Source: JACDAN01 sp963721345 (lineage in GTDB: Bacteria > Actinomycetota > Thermoleophilia > Gaiellales > Gaiellaceae). From it: 64,000 nucleotides of DNA. Positions 38,295 through 46,980 of the stretch are shown one piece after another. The position numbers and the translations under genes are program-made. Where the stretch lies: the NCBI GenBank assembly GCA_963721345.1, contig CAVRIT010000001.1, forward strand, positions 186,001-250,000, read 5' to 3'. The notes beneath the pieces are model-generated. The model ran no database searches. It had not been told where the DNA came from and saw only the letters and a program-made list of their open reading frames with translations. How positions within the stretch are numbered: position 1 is the stretch's first letter; each line of letters begins with the position of its first letter.

Positions 38295-39061
38295 GCGACC
38301 CGCGCCTCCACCGGGGCGTGATCCGACAGGACCGCGCCGTCGAGGCGGCGTCGATCGCGCGGCCAGCGCTCGTAATCGCGCACTTCGGCGCCTCGGACGA
38401 GCACATGGTCGACGCCCGGCCCCGCGGCCGAGAACCCCGCGAGCCGCCCGAACACCTGCGAACGCGCGGTGTCGGCGTTGAGGTCACCCGCGAGGACGCA
38501 GAGATCCTCGCCTGCGAGCCGTCCAGCCCAGTCCGCCGCCCGCTCGATCTCGGCCTCCGTGACGCGGAGGTCGCCCGCGTTCGTCGCGTGAAGGGTCGCA
38601 ATCAGCGCGCCACCCTGGAGCCGGACGGCGAGTGCCTGCCGGCGCTCCTTCCCCCAGGTGAGCTCGGCCACCGGCGAGAGTCCGAGCCGCCGCGCCGTCC
38701 GGAACCGAAACGCGAACGGATTCAGCGTCAGGACGTGCCGCGCGGTGATCGGCCGACGCACGAGGATCGCGTTGGCCTGTCCCTCGAATGCCGAACGAAT
38801 GAGCCCCGGGTTCAGGTCGGTCAGGCGGCGCCCCAGCTCGGCGGTGATCGGCACTGGTCCGAGCATCGGGCGAGCCGCGACCTGACCGAACACCTGCATC
38901 CCGCTCCACTCGCCGATCCGCTCGAGTGCCCACGGCGGGACTTCCTGCAGGCACACCGCATCCGCGCCGTCGGCGACGAGACGCACCATCTCCTCCACGT
39001 ACCGGGTTCTCCCGGGCGGGAGCGTGTTGCCGTGGAAGATGTTCCAGGTCCGGATCACCAC
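38291..39061 (-). CDS. Endonuclease/exonuclease/phosphatase-family hydrolase
   Basis: A 256-residue metal-dependent hydrolase from GTG 39061 (or GTG 39058). Family motifs are RTWNIFHGN (Asn), DAVCLQEVPPWA (catalytic Glu), LCVLAGDLNADT (GDxN) and the C-terminal LSDHAPVEARVA (SDH). Both DNA-repair nucleases and lipid or sugar phosphatases use this fold; no signal peptide is seen. Its product is coupled to the aminotransferase gene (ATGA overlap), which may indicate a common but unknown pathway. Confidence 0.9.
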   Translation of the reverse strand: MVIRTWNIFHGNTLPPGRTRYVEEMVRLVADGADAVCLQEVPPWALERIGEWSGMQVFGQVAARPMLGPVPITAELGRRLTDLNPGLIRSAFEGQANAILVRRPITARHVLTLNPFAFRFRTARRLGLSPVAELTWGKERRQALAVRLQGGALIATLHATNAGDLRVTEAEIERAADWAGRLAGEDLCVLAGDLNADTARSQVFGRLAGFSAAGPGVDHVLVRGAEVRDYERWPRDRRRLDGAVLSDHAPVEARVA

Positions 39062-39081
39062 GCGGCTACTGTAAGCGGCGC

Positions 39082-39387
39082 ATGGCCGGGCGCTTCGCGG
39101 AGCTGATCGGGCGCCAGCTCGACCTCTTCGAGCAGGAAGACGCCGACTTCCTGGTCCGCGTGGACCAGGCTGAGCGGGACTACGACCGCGCGGACCGCGA
39201 CGACGCCGAAGAGATCTACGGCCACTTCCAAGAACTCGTGGAGCACGGCACGGAAGCACTTGCGGAGATGCGCGACACGTACGCCGCAACGCTCGACCCC
39301 GAGGCAGCCGACGACTACGTCGACGGGTTCAACGCGGCCGTCAAGCGGCGTTTGCCGCGCTTCGGCCTGGAGATCGACGACCTCTAG
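39082..39387 (+). CDS. Conserved-looking hypothetical acidic protein
   Basis: A 101-residue, highly acidic, mostly helical protein (MAGRFAELIGRQLDLFEQED, DYDRADRDDAEEIYGHFQEL, FNAAVKRRLPRFGLEIDDL). The start ATG 39082 lies 20 bp from the divergent EEP gene. No membrane segment or catalytic motif is present. Its compact size and even charge suggest a soluble four-helix-type protein; function is unknown. Confidence 0.75.
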   Translation: MAGRFAELIGRQLDLFEQEDADFLVRVDQAERDYDRADRDDAEEIYGHFQELVEHGTEALAEMRDTYAATLDPEAADDYVDGFNAAVKRRLPRFGLEIDDL

Positions 39388-39392
39388 CTCCC

Positions 39393-39599
39393 TTAGGAGC
39401 TGCCGCCTCCGCCTCCGTCTCCGCCCGACCCGCCGCCGTCTCCGCCGAACCCTCCGCCGCCGCCCGAAGCCGACCCGTCGGGGTCGCCCGCGGAATCTTC
39501 GCGAGACGTGGCTGCAACCGAGCCTCCCATGACAGCCGTCTGATCCGCCGCGGACTGCTTGCCGCCGAAGAGGTCCCTGATTCGGTCGATCAGACTCAT
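39393..39599 (-). CDS. Small Gly/Ser-rich hypothetical protein
   Basis: A 68-residue protein starting MSLIDRIRDLFGGKQSAADQ and ending in a Gly-rich low-complexity tail (about 45-68). The N-terminal amphipathic helix resembles membrane-associating starts. It is 14 bp downstream of dnaE2 on the same strand, so it may be part of the SOS-controlled transcript. No family is recognised. Confidence 0.6.
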   Translation of the reverse strand: MSLIDRIRDLFGGKQSAADQTAVMGGSVAATSREDSAGDPDGSASGGGGGFGGDGGGSGGDGGGGGSS

Positions 39600-39613
39600 G
39601 GCGAGAGCCTACG

Positions 39614-42600
39614 TCAGCGGTGCCCGAAGTGGTGCGCCGGCGGGAGCGCCGAGGAGAGCTCCGGCACCTCCGCGACCTGACGGGCGAGCGGGCCGAGAGT
39701 CTCCAGCTCCCGGACGAGGACGTTCTGGTTCCGGTCGTGGCGTTCGAAACGCCCGCGCGCGAGGATCAACGGCTCGCCGCGGACGATCGCGCGGTGCCGG
39801 TCGTAGACCTGCGGCGGGACGATCAGGTTCATCTGGCCGAACTCGTCCTCCAGCAGCATGAAGACGACCCCCTTCGCGGTGGCAGGACGCTGGCGCGCGA
39901 CGGCCATTCCGGCCACGGCCACCTCGGCCCGGTCGAGTGTCAGACACAGGTCGTGGCTCGAGAGGACGTGACTCGGGAGATGCGGGCGCAGCAATTTCAT
40001 CGGGTGGACGCCGACGGTGAGGCTTGTCGTGCGGTAGTCGGTCAGCATCCGCTCCCACTCCGTCGGCTGTGGAAGATCCGGCGTCTCCACTGTCGGATCC
40101 AATGGCAGCGCGAGCTGTCTTGCCGAGCCACCTGAGCCTGGCACGGAGGCTGAACGCGGCGCGAGCCCGGCCTCCCAGAGCAGCGGCCGAGGCTCCTCGC
40201 CGAACGCGGCGCAGGCTCCGCTGGAGATCAGCGCTTCGAGCCCCTCGCGGCGGAGCGGCGCGCGCTGCGCGAGGTCGCGCGCCGACCGGAACGGCCCGCC
40301 GCGCTCCCGCTCCGCCACCAGCGCGGCGGCATCGTCGTCGCCGATCGACGTCACGTACTCGATCCCGATCCGCACCTTTCCGCCCTGCACGGCGCACTTG
40401 GCGTCCGAGAGGTTCACGTCGGGCGGCAGTACCTCCACCCCGCGCCGCTGCGCGTCGCGCACCAGCGTCGCCGGCGGATAGAAGCCCATCGGCTGCGCGT
40501 TCAGCAGCGCCGCGAGGAACTCGGCCGGGTAGTGGCAGCGCAGCCACTGCGACTGGTAGGCGAGCAGCCCGAACGCCGCCGCATGGGACTTCGGGAAGCC
40601 GAAGCCGGAGAAGGCGACGAGCTTGTCGTAGATCGAGTTCGCGAGCTCGTCCCCCACGCCGTTCGCCGCCGCGCCCTCCACGAACCGCTTCCGGTACGCC
40701 TCGAGCGCCGCCTCGCTCCGCTTGCGGCTCATCGCGCGCCGCAGCCCCTCCGCCTCCCCCACGCTGAACCCCGCGAGCGCCATCGCCACCTCCAGCACTT
40801 GATCCTGGAAGACGACGACGCCGAGCGTCTCGCGCAGCGGCTCGGCGAGCAGCGGATGGTCAACCGGCGGCACGAAGCTCGGGTCCTCGCGCAGCTTCGC
40901 GCGGTGCGCGATGTACGGGTGGACGGCCTTCCCCTGGATCGGCCCGGGCCGCACGAGCGCGACCTGCACCATGATGTCCTCGAGTGTTTCGGGTCGGGTG
41001 CGGAGGATGCTCTGCATCTGCGCGCGGGACTCGATCTGGAACGTGCCGACCGTGTCCGCCACCTGGATCTGTGCAAAGACCGCAGCGTCGTCGAGCGGGA
41101 TCCGCGAGAGGTCGATCGTCTCTCCGCGAAGACATGCGATCTGGTCGACGCACTCCTCGACGGCCGAAAGCATCCCGAGCCCGAGGAGGTCGATCTTGAG
41201 GAACCCCGCATCGGCACACGAGTCCTTGTCCCACTGGCAGAGCTGCCGACCGGCCATCGCCGCCGGCTGAACCGGGACGAGCTCGACGAGCGGCCGCGAC
41301 GAGATCACCATCCCGCCGGGGTGCTGGGAGACGTGACGCGGCAGGCCCGCGATCTCGCGCGTCAGCTCGGCGAAGGCGCGCCAGCGCGGTGAGCCGGCCT
41401 TCTCGTCCCACCCGGGCAGCAGCGCGAGCTCGTCGCCGACGCGCCGCGCGTTCCAGCCGTCGGAGACGCGCGCCAGCCGCTCGAGCTCGCCGTACGGAAG
41501 GCCGAGCGCCTTCCCGACATCCCGGATCGCTCCCCGCGAGCGGTAGGTGGAGAAGCTCGCGACAAGCGCGGCGTGCTCTCGCCCGTAGCGCTCGGTGACC
41601 GCGACGATCAGCTTCTCGCGGATGTCCCGCGGGAAGTCGAGGTCGATGTCCGGCACGGCGTCGAGCTCCCGGTTGATGAAGCGGCCGAGCGAGAGCCCTG
41701 CCTGGACCGGGTCCACGTGCGAGAGACCGGTCAGGTAGCAGACGATCGAGCCGACCGAGCTACCGCGCCCGCGCCCAGGCGGGAGCGAGTTCCGCGGCGA
41801 ATCCCGCCCGCGAACCTCGACGGCGACGTCGCGCGCGAGCTCGAGCACCTCGTGGTGGAGCAGGAAGAAGCCCGCGAGCCCGAGGTCGTCGATCAGGCGC
41901 AGCTCCTCGTCGAGCCGGGCGCGCGCCTTCCGTTTGTGGCCGTTCGCCCCGCCGTAGCGCTCGTCGAACGCGTGGTTGCAGACCTGTGCGAGCTGCTTGA
42001 TCGCGGGCTCGGCCCGGTCCGAGAAGTCCGGGTAGCGGTAGCCGAGCTCCTCCGTCAGGTCGAACTCGCAGCGCTCCGCGATCCTCGCCGTGCGCTCCAC
42101 CGCCTCGCGATCGAGCGGGAAGCGCGCGGGAATCTCACCGGGCGCGCGGAGAATCGCCTCGTGGTTCCCACGGCGCTCGGGCTCGGAGCCTTCGAGCGAG
42201 GTGCGGTGGCGGATCGCGACGAGCGCGTCCTGCAGGCGCACCCGGGACGAGTCGTGGGCATGGACGTCCCCGGTGACGACCGTCTCGACGCGCAGCGCCT
42301 CGGCGAGGTCGCGAAGCCGCGCGTTCCGCCGGACGTCTCCCCGCTCGAACGGACGCTGGAGCTCGACGAAGAAGCGCTCGTGTCCGAAGGCCTGCGCGAG
42401 CCGCGCCGCCGCGTTCGGGTTCTGGACGGCGAGCCCGAGGCGCGAGCACCCGGAGAGGCAGACGAGCCCCTCGTTCACCTCCTCGAGCAGCGCCTGGTCC
42501 AGCGCAGGGTCCAGGGGCGAGTCGCCCGCCTTCGGTCGAGTCGCCGCATGCGCCGCGGTCAGCAGCCGGCAGAGGTTCGCGTAGCCGCGCGGGCTCTCGA

Positions 42601-42835
42601 CGAGGAGCGTGACGTGGGAGCCGCCGGCGAGCGTCACCTCCGCCCCGGTGATCGGTCGCACGCCGAACGCTTTCGCGGCATGCGCGAACTCGAGCGAGCC
42701 GTAGACCCCGTCGTGGTCGGTGAGCGCGAGCGCCTCGTAGCCGAGCTCTGCCGCCCGCACCGCAAGCTCCTCGGGCAGCGAGGCGCCGTCGAGGAACGAG
42801 TAGGCGGAGTGTGCGTGGAGCTCGGTATACGCCAT
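39614..42835 (-). CDS. dnaE2: Error-prone DNA polymerase III alpha subunit DnaE2 (ImuC)
   Basis: A 1073-residue C-family polymerase used in damage-induced mutagenesis. The N-terminal PHP domain (ELHAHSAYSFLDGASLPEEL) is followed by the polymerase core with PGRGRGSSVGSIVCYLTGLS and PDIDLDFPRDIREKLI, whose Asp residues coordinate metal. The NAQPMGFYPPATLV segment separates DnaE2 from the replicative DnaE1. A C-terminal OB-fold is present and no epsilon-type exonuclease is fused. A LexA box in a 34-bp palindrome covers its start. DnaE2 normally works with ImuB, encoded at 45793-46977. Confidence 0.95.
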   Translation of the reverse strand: MAYTELHAHSAYSFLDGASLPEELAVRAAELGYEALALTDHDGVYGSLEFAHAAKAFGVRPITGAEVTLAGGSHVTLLVESPRGYANLCRLLTAAHAATRPKAGDSPLDPALDQALLEEVNEGLVCLSGCSRLGLAVQNPNAAARLAQAFGHERFFVELQRPFERGDVRRNARLRDLAEALRVETVVTGDVHAHDSSRVRLQDALVAIRHRTSLEGSEPERRGNHEAILRAPGEIPARFPLDREAVERTARIAERCEFDLTEELGYRYPDFSDRAEPAIKQLAQVCNHAFDERYGGANGHKRKARARLDEELRLIDDLGLAGFFLLHHEVLELARDVAVEVRGRDSPRNSLPPGRGRGSSVGSIVCYLTGLSHVDPVQAGLSLGRFINRELDAVPDIDLDFPRDIREKLIVAVTERYGREHAALVASFSTYRSRGAIRDVGKALGLPYGELERLARVSDGWNARRVGDELALLPGWDEKAGSPRWRAFAELTREIAGLPRHVSQHPGGMVISSRPLVELVPVQPAAMAGRQLCQWDKDSCADAGFLKIDLLGLGMLSAVEECVDQIACLRGETIDLSRIPLDDAAVFAQIQVADTVGTFQIESRAQMQSILRTRPETLEDIMVQVALVRPGPIQGKAVHPYIAHRAKLREDPSFVPPVDHPLLAEPLRETLGVVVFQDQVLEVAMALAGFSVGEAEGLRRAMSRKRSEAALEAYRKRFVEGAAANGVGDELANSIYDKLVAFSGFGFPKSHAAAFGLLAYQSQWLRCHYPAEFLAALLNAQPMGFYPPATLVRDAQRRGVEVLPPDVNLSDAKCAVQGGKVRIGIEYVTSIGDDDAAALVAERERGGPFRSARDLAQRAPLRREGLEALISSGACAAFGEEPRPLLWEAGLAPRSASVPGSGGSARQLALPLDPTVETPDLPQPTEWERMLTDYRTTSLTVGVHPMKLLRPHLPSHVLSSHDLCLTLDRAEVAVAGMAVARQRPATAKGVVFMLLEDEFGQMNLIVPPQVYDRHRAIVRGEPLILARGRFERHDRNQNVLVRELETLGPLARQVAEVPELSSALPPAHHFGHR

Positions 42836-42877
42836 GGAGGGCGAACATATGTTCGCCCTCCATGGTCAGGGTGTCAA
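42832..42877 (-). promoter_or_regulatory. dnaE2 promoter and LexA operator within a 34-bp perfect palindrome
   Basis: Bases 42832-42865 are a perfect 34-bp palindrome centred between 42848 and 42849. Its core 42842-42855 is CGAACATATGTTCG, an ideal actinobacterial/Bacillus LexA box. The arms extend to CCATGG, so the dnaE2 ATG (42835) forms part of one arm. A TTGACA (42872-42877) lies 17 bp upstream of the GAACAT within the box, so bound LexA would cover the -10 region and the start codon. The mRNA would be leaderless or nearly so. Confidence 0.85.
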
Positions 42878-42881
42878 ACGA

Positions 42882-44192
42882 CTACGGGCGGACCGTTGCG
42901 GCGGTCGGGACGTTCAGCGAGGGAAGCCCAACCAGGGTCTCCTCCTCGACGTCGTCCGTCGGGACCGCAAGCGCCGTCGTGTTCAGTGTCGTAGGCGCCG
43001 GCGTCCGCTTCTGGACGACGTTGTAGAACGCGTTGTAGCCGATGTAGTTGCCGCCCTCCGAGTCGTGGATGCCCTCGGTGGCCTCGTTGATGACGTTCCA
43101 GCTGACGGTGTTCTTCGTGCCGTCGAGCCAGATCGCCGCCTCGTCGCTGTTGTTGATCTTGTTCGCGACGACGCGGTTGTAGTCACCCAAGACATAGACG
43201 CCGTCGAAGACCTGCGAGTCGAAGATCGTGTTCTTCTCGACCTTGCTCTTGTCAGCCTCGAGATAGACGTTCACCTGCGAGTTTCCGAGGACGTTCTCGT
43301 AGACGCTGACGTCCTTCGCCGGACCGTCGAGCCCGAAGACGAGGACGTTCGTCGACGACGCACCGCACTGGGTCACCGAGACGCACGGTCCATAGATGTG
43401 GTTCATGACCGCGTTGTGGTGCACCTTGCCTTTCGCACCCCAACCGATCTGGACGCCGTTTTGCGCGATGATGGGCGAAACGCCGAGCCCGTTGACGGTG
43501 TTACCGGAGACGTCGGCGTAGCTCCCGACCTCGTTCACGAGGATTCCGGTCTTCTGGTACTCGTGCAGCGTGTTGTCCTCGATCTCGACGTAGGACGACT
43601 TGCCGTTGCCGCTCTGCACGAAGATGCCCTGGCCGCTCTGGCAGCCCTCGAGACCCGGGCCGAGGTTGATGTTGCGCACGGCGTTGTGCTCGATCTCGCC
43701 GGAAGTGTTGCGGTAGAAGATCCCGACGAGCTGAGTGGCGCAGGCGCTGGGGACGATGTTCGAGCCGTCGACGGTCAGGCCCTCGATCTCGACGTCCTTC
43801 GCGTGGTCGGCGACGATGATCGCCGTGATCGGGTTGCCGGATGCGAGGCTCGTCGAGTTCGGCACGCCGCCGACCGGCTTCACGATCGGCGCGTCCTGGT
43901 TCCCGTGATCCTGGCCGATGATCTTCAGCGGCTTCGGGATCTTGACCTGCTCGTTGTAGACGCCCGGGCACACGTAGATGGTCGAGCCAGGCGGCGCCGC
44001 GTTCACCGCGGCCTGGATGCTGCTGTACGAAGCGTTCGGGCACTTCGTCGGCGCCGGGTAGTCGTCGTCGACGACCAGCCTGACACCGCTGTCGCCGTCA
44101 TCACCGTGGGCGAAACTGCCGCCGGCGCCGATCACGAAGAACGCGGCGAGTGCCGCAAGGCCCACCAGGGCCCGATAACTCACACCGTTCAT
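42882..44192 (-). CDS. Secreted right-handed parallel beta-helix repeat protein
   Basis: A 436-residue protein from ATG 44192, preceded by an excellent GAGGGAGGGAAC site. A signal peptide (about 8-34) is followed by YSSIQAAVNAAPPGSTIYVC and VYNEQVKIPKPLKIIGQDHG, the start of NosD/pectate-lyase-type beta-helices. PbH1 repeats follow (EIEHNAVRNINLG, VEIEDNTLHEYQKTGILVNE, NRVVANKINNSDEAAIWLDG) to about residue 400. No catalytic Asp cluster is obvious, so it may be a structural or binding protein. Its stop is 5 bp from the dnaE2 -35 element. Confidence 0.9.
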   Translation of the reverse strand: MNGVSYRALVGLAALAAFFVIGAGGSFAHGDDGDSGVRLVVDDDYPAPTKCPNASYSSIQAAVNAAPPGSTIYVCPGVYNEQVKIPKPLKIIGQDHGNQDAPIVKPVGGVPNSTSLASGNPITAIIVADHAKDVEIEGLTVDGSNIVPSACATQLVGIFYRNTSGEIEHNAVRNINLGPGLEGCQSGQGIFVQSGNGKSSYVEIEDNTLHEYQKTGILVNEVGSYADVSGNTVNGLGVSPIIAQNGVQIGWGAKGKVHHNAVMNHIYGPCVSVTQCGASSTNVLVFGLDGPAKDVSVYENVLGNSQVNVYLEADKSKVEKNTIFDSQVFDGVYVLGDYNRVVANKINNSDEAAIWLDGTKNTVSWNVINEATEGIHDSEGGNYIGYNAFYNVVQKRTPAPTTLNTTALAVPTDDVEEETLVGLPSLNVPTAATVRP

Positions 44193-44280
44193 GTTCCCTC
44201 CCTCTCTTCGGGCGCCCGGAACCCGTCCGAAGAACCGTGCCCGCCTCATTCCCAATCAGGACGCGTCACAATCCTGATCG

Positions 44281-45021
44281 GTGAGTGGAATCGTCTTGGG
44301 AGCCGGCGACGGCGAGCAACTCGCGCCGCACATCGTCCTCAAGGTCGAGTTGCCGCAGATCTCCGTGAACGAGGTCGCGGTAGGACCGAACTTCGAGGGG
44401 GCCGGCCCGCACTTCCACCGCGAGCACGTCGACGTCTTCTACGTGCTCGAGGGCCGGCTCGAGCTGACTGCCGGAACCGAAGAGGTCGTGGCCGGCGCCG
44501 GGACGAGCGTTGCGATCCCGCCGGGAATCGTTCACGCGTTTCGCAGCGACGGCGGCGCTCGGTACCTGAACATCCACGCTCCGGACGGCGGATTCATCGA
44601 CTTCCTGCGCGGTCGGCGGGACGGCCGAGACGTCGAGTGGGACAGCGTCAGCGTCGACGCGCCGTCAGGCGCGAACGAGGCGATCGTCGCGGGGCCGGAC
44701 GGCGGCGAGCGCCATGTCCGCTCGTCGAGCCAGACGAATACGATCCGGGCCGAGACGACGCAGATCTCCCTTTTCGAGCTGGTGTTCGACGAGGGCTGGG
44801 AGGGCGTGGATCAGCACCACCACGACGATCATGTCGACTCGTTCTTCGTGCTCGACGGGGACGTCGACTTCGAGTTCGGCGACGAGCGTGTCTCCGCCGG
44901 CGCCGGGACGTTCGTCGCCGCGCCGATCGGTGTGACCCACGGTTTCCGGCCGGTCGGCCCCGCGCGGGTCTTCAATCTCCATGCGCCGGACGCAGGCTTC
45001 GCCGGGCGGGTTCGGGGGTAA
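44281..45021 (+). CDS. Bicupin protein
   Basis: A 246-residue protein with two cupin domains. The first has GPHFHREHVDVFYVLEGRLE and PPGIVHAFRSDGG (about 42-100). The second has DQHHHDDHVDSFFVLDGDVD and APIGVTHGFRPVG (about 180-235). Both keep His residues able to hold a metal, so dioxygenase, isomerase or ligand-binding activities are possible. It starts at GTG 44281 and is divergent from the beta-helix gene. It is followed 9 bp later by a TfoX-like gene. Confidence 0.9.
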   Translation: MSGIVLGAGDGEQLAPHIVLKVELPQISVNEVAVGPNFEGAGPHFHREHVDVFYVLEGRLELTAGTEEVVAGAGTSVAIPPGIVHAFRSDGGARYLNIHAPDGGFIDFLRGRRDGRDVEWDSVSVDAPSGANEAIVAGPDGGERHVRSSSQTNTIRAETTQISLFELVFDEGWEGVDQHHHDDHVDSFFVLDGDVDFEFGDERVSAGAGTFVAAPIGVTHGFRPVGPARVFNLHAPDAGFAGRVRG

Positions 45022-45030
45022 GGAAGCGAC

Positions 45031-45354
45031 GTGAACGGCCGTGAGCGCTTCGACGAGATCGTGGACGACCTGGCGGCCCGCGATCCCGACGTCCAGGAGA
45101 GCCAGATGATGGGCCGGCCGAGCATCAAGGCCGGCGGGAAGCTCATCGCGTGCTGGGAACCGCGCGGCTCGATGGCGTTCAAGCTGCCGGACGACGGCGA
45201 GCGAGAGAAGGCGCTTGGGCTCCAGGGCGCGCAGATGTACGACCCGGCCCTCAGCGGCCGGACAATGGGCGGTTGGGTCGAAGTGCCGGTCGCTCAGGAG
45301 GCGCGCTGGCCCGAGCTCGCGGAGACGGCGCTCCGTCTACGAAAAGCTCAGTGA
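45031..45354 (+). CDS. TfoX N-terminal/MmcQ-YjbR-like small protein
   Basis: A 107-residue cytosolic protein. The segment QESQMMGRPSIKAGGKLIAC and AFKLPDDGEREKALGLQGAQ resemble TfoX N-terminal and YjbR-type domains, often found as single small proteins next to cupins. The C-terminus GGWVEVPVAQEARWPELAET fits too. No DNA-binding role can be inferred. It is the second gene of a pair with the bicupin gene. The assignment rests on motif resemblance. Confidence 0.75.
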   Translation: MNGRERFDEIVDDLAARDPDVQESQMMGRPSIKAGGKLIACWEPRGSMAFKLPDDGEREKALGLQGAQMYDPALSGRTMGGWVEVPVAQEARWPELAETALRLRKAQ

Positions 45355-45394
45355 TCCGCCCACGGCGGTAACTCGAGCCGCGCGGCTGACACCA

Positions 45395-45547
45395 CTACTT
45401 GCGGCCGTGGGTGTGCCCGCCGGCGAGGTCCACCGCGATCGCGAAGAGCAGCGTTCCCGCCCACCAGTTCACCGGGTCGAACGTCAGCGGCTCGTTGTCT
45501 CCGACGAGGTTCCAGATGAACCAGATGAAGAACCAGAGCAGAGTCAT
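45395..45547 (-). CDS. 50-residue membrane protein behind imuB
   Basis: A short gene from ATG 45547 to TAG 45395-45397. The product begins MTLLWFFIWFIWNLVGDNEP, has a second hydrophobic stretch (NWWAGTLLFAIAVDLAGG) and ends HTHGRK. The two membrane segments are joined by an acidic turn. Codon use is G/C-ending. It lies 9 bp downstream of the DUF6504-like gene on the same strand and is the last cistron of the SOS-controlled imuB transcript if there is no intervening terminator. Function unknown. Confidence 0.65.
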   Translation of the reverse strand: MTLLWFFIWFIWNLVGDNEPLTFDPVNWWAGTLLFAIAVDLAGGHTHGRK

Positions 45548-45556
45548 GGGCGAACC

Positions 45557-45844
45557 CTAAGCCCCACGCTGGGAGAACCACCGGCCGTGCTCGTCGTCGT
45601 GGAAGACGACCACGTTCTGGCCGCTCTCCAGCACGACCTCGAAGTACCGCCGGTTGATCGGCCTCTCGGTCCACCAGCGGTCGACGACGCGCCACTCCTC
45701 GCGGATCACCTCGACTCCCAGGCGATTGACGAGATGCGGCGCCCCGTCGGCCCGCGGCTCGACTAGGGCGGGACGCGGCTCATTGAGACGCCCTACTCGT
45801 CCCGCGGAACGAACAGTGCTCGTGCTTCCGGAATCCGTGACCAC
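45557..45844 (-). CDS. DUF6504-like small protein coupled to imuB
   Basis: A 95-residue frame whose conserved part is IREEWRVVDRWWTERPINRR followed by YFEVVLESGQNVVVFHDDEH and GRWFSQRGA. This pattern recurs behind DinB/ImuB-type genes in actinobacteria. No ATG exists in the frame; the GTG at 45844 is the best start and overlaps the end of imuB by 52 bp, which would couple their translation. Its Trp/Arg-rich segment may bind nucleic acid or ImuB, but its role is unknown. Confidence 0.75.
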   Translation of the reverse strand: MVTDSGSTSTVRSAGRVGRLNEPRPALVEPRADGAPHLVNRLGVEVIREEWRVVDRWWTERPINRRYFEVVLESGQNVVVFHDDEHGRWFSQRGA

Positions 45845-46977
45845 GGCGCGACTTCGACCACACTCGCAACGGCTCCCCCGCCGGTGCTCGCCTTTACTTG
45901 ACGCAGCCCTTCCTTCAGCCTGGCCTGGAGCTCGGCGCCCTCGGTCTTGATGAGCTCGAGCTGTCGCCCGGTGGTCTGCGTCAGCTCCGTCAGCTCGAGC
46001 CGGAGCGCCATCACCGGCGCGGGCAGGTCGCTCAGCTTCGGCCCGAGCGCGATCCGGACACGATCCTTGTCGCCGGCCGGATCGCGGAAGGTCAGCGTCC
46101 GCCGCCACGACGCTCCACCGACGAGTCGTGCCGAAAGTGCAACTTTTCGGACGAAGCGATCGGCGCGGTCCGGGCGGTTCATCGCCTGTTCGGCCAGCGT
46201 CGCGAGCGCGCGGCGCAGCGTCAGCTCGTTCCCGACAGCCTCGGGGAACTGGAGCTCCTCGAAGATCTCCGCAGGCGGGCGCCGGCCGCGAATGCGACCG
46301 CGCTTCCCTCCTCTCGCCTGGCCCCAGGCGCTGCGGCCGTCCGGTCCCAGTCGTTCGGCAACGGCAGCACCTGGGAGCCCGGCAAGCTGTCCGACACGTT
46401 TCACGCCCAGCGCTTCCAACTCCTCGCGACGGCGCTCGTCTAGCCCGAGCAGGCGGAGTGGAAGCGGGGCGAGAAATTCCTGCGTACGCTCGTCGTCGAC
46501 CACGAGCAACTGGCCTGGGCGCGCGACGTTGGCAGCGGCGAGGGCGGCGAAGCGGCGGCCGGCCGCCCCAACGCGCGCGTCCCAGTGTGAGCCGACCGCA
46601 GCGAGGGCGCGCTTCAGCGCCTGCTCGAGGCCGCCGTAGAGGCGCTCCACCCCGCGCGTGTCGAAATAGGCAGTGCCGAGAGCCGTCGACTCGACGGCGA
46701 AACCGTTGTCCTCGAGCCGGCGGACGATCTCCTCCCAGGCTTGCTCGGCTCCAGCCGGATCGGGCTCGACGAGGACGAGCTTCGGGCAGGTCGCAAGCGC
46801 CTCCCCCATCCGCATCCCGGGCCGGACGCCAGCGGTGTGCGCCGCAGCGGTGACGGGCCCGATCAGCGGCTCGGCACCCTCGGGAGGCGCGAGCGCAGCG
46901 GGGTCGAGCGCGAGGCTAGGCCGCCTGCGAAGCGCGGCGCGGAGCTCGAAACCGGGGATGGCGAGGCAGGCAAGCAT
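45793..46977 (-). CDS. imuB: ImuB, catalytically inactive Y-family polymerase-like protein
   Basis: A 394-residue member of the DinB/UmuC family. The palm motif usually VDMDAFFA reads LAIPGF (Ala6, Pro8), and the SxDEAY motif reads LGTAYFD (Gly101-Thr102), so all catalytic acids are lost, the hallmark of ImuB. The thumb and little-finger regions remain (LLGLDERRREELEALGVKRV, LPGAAVAERLGPDGR, FRDPAGDKDRVRIALG). ImuB bridges the beta clamp and DnaE2 during error-prone lesion bypass. No imuA' gene is found next to it. Two LexA boxes lie directly before its ATG. Confidence 0.92.
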   Translation of the reverse strand: MLACLAIPGFELRAALRRRPSLALDPAALAPPEGAEPLIGPVTAAAHTAGVRPGMRMGEALATCPKLVLVEPDPAGAEQAWEEIVRRLEDNGFAVESTALGTAYFDTRGVERLYGGLEQALKRALAAVGSHWDARVGAAGRRFAALAAANVARPGQLLVVDDERTQEFLAPLPLRLLGLDERRREELEALGVKRVGQLAGLPGAAVAERLGPDGRSAWGQARGGKRGRIRGRRPPAEIFEELQFPEAVGNELTLRRALATLAEQAMNRPDRADRFVRKVALSARLVGGASWRRTLTFRDPAGDKDRVRIALGPKLSDLPAPVMALRLELTELTQTTGRQLELIKTEGAELQARLKEGLRQVKASTGGGAVASVVEVAPWSRIPEARALFVPRDE

Positions 46978-46980
46978 GAC

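Noticed and set aside
42834..45044. 736-codon plus-strand frame starting at the mirror ATG of the LexA palindrome
   Set aside because: Antisense to the beta-helix protein and in another frame across the bicupin gene; no recognisable domain.
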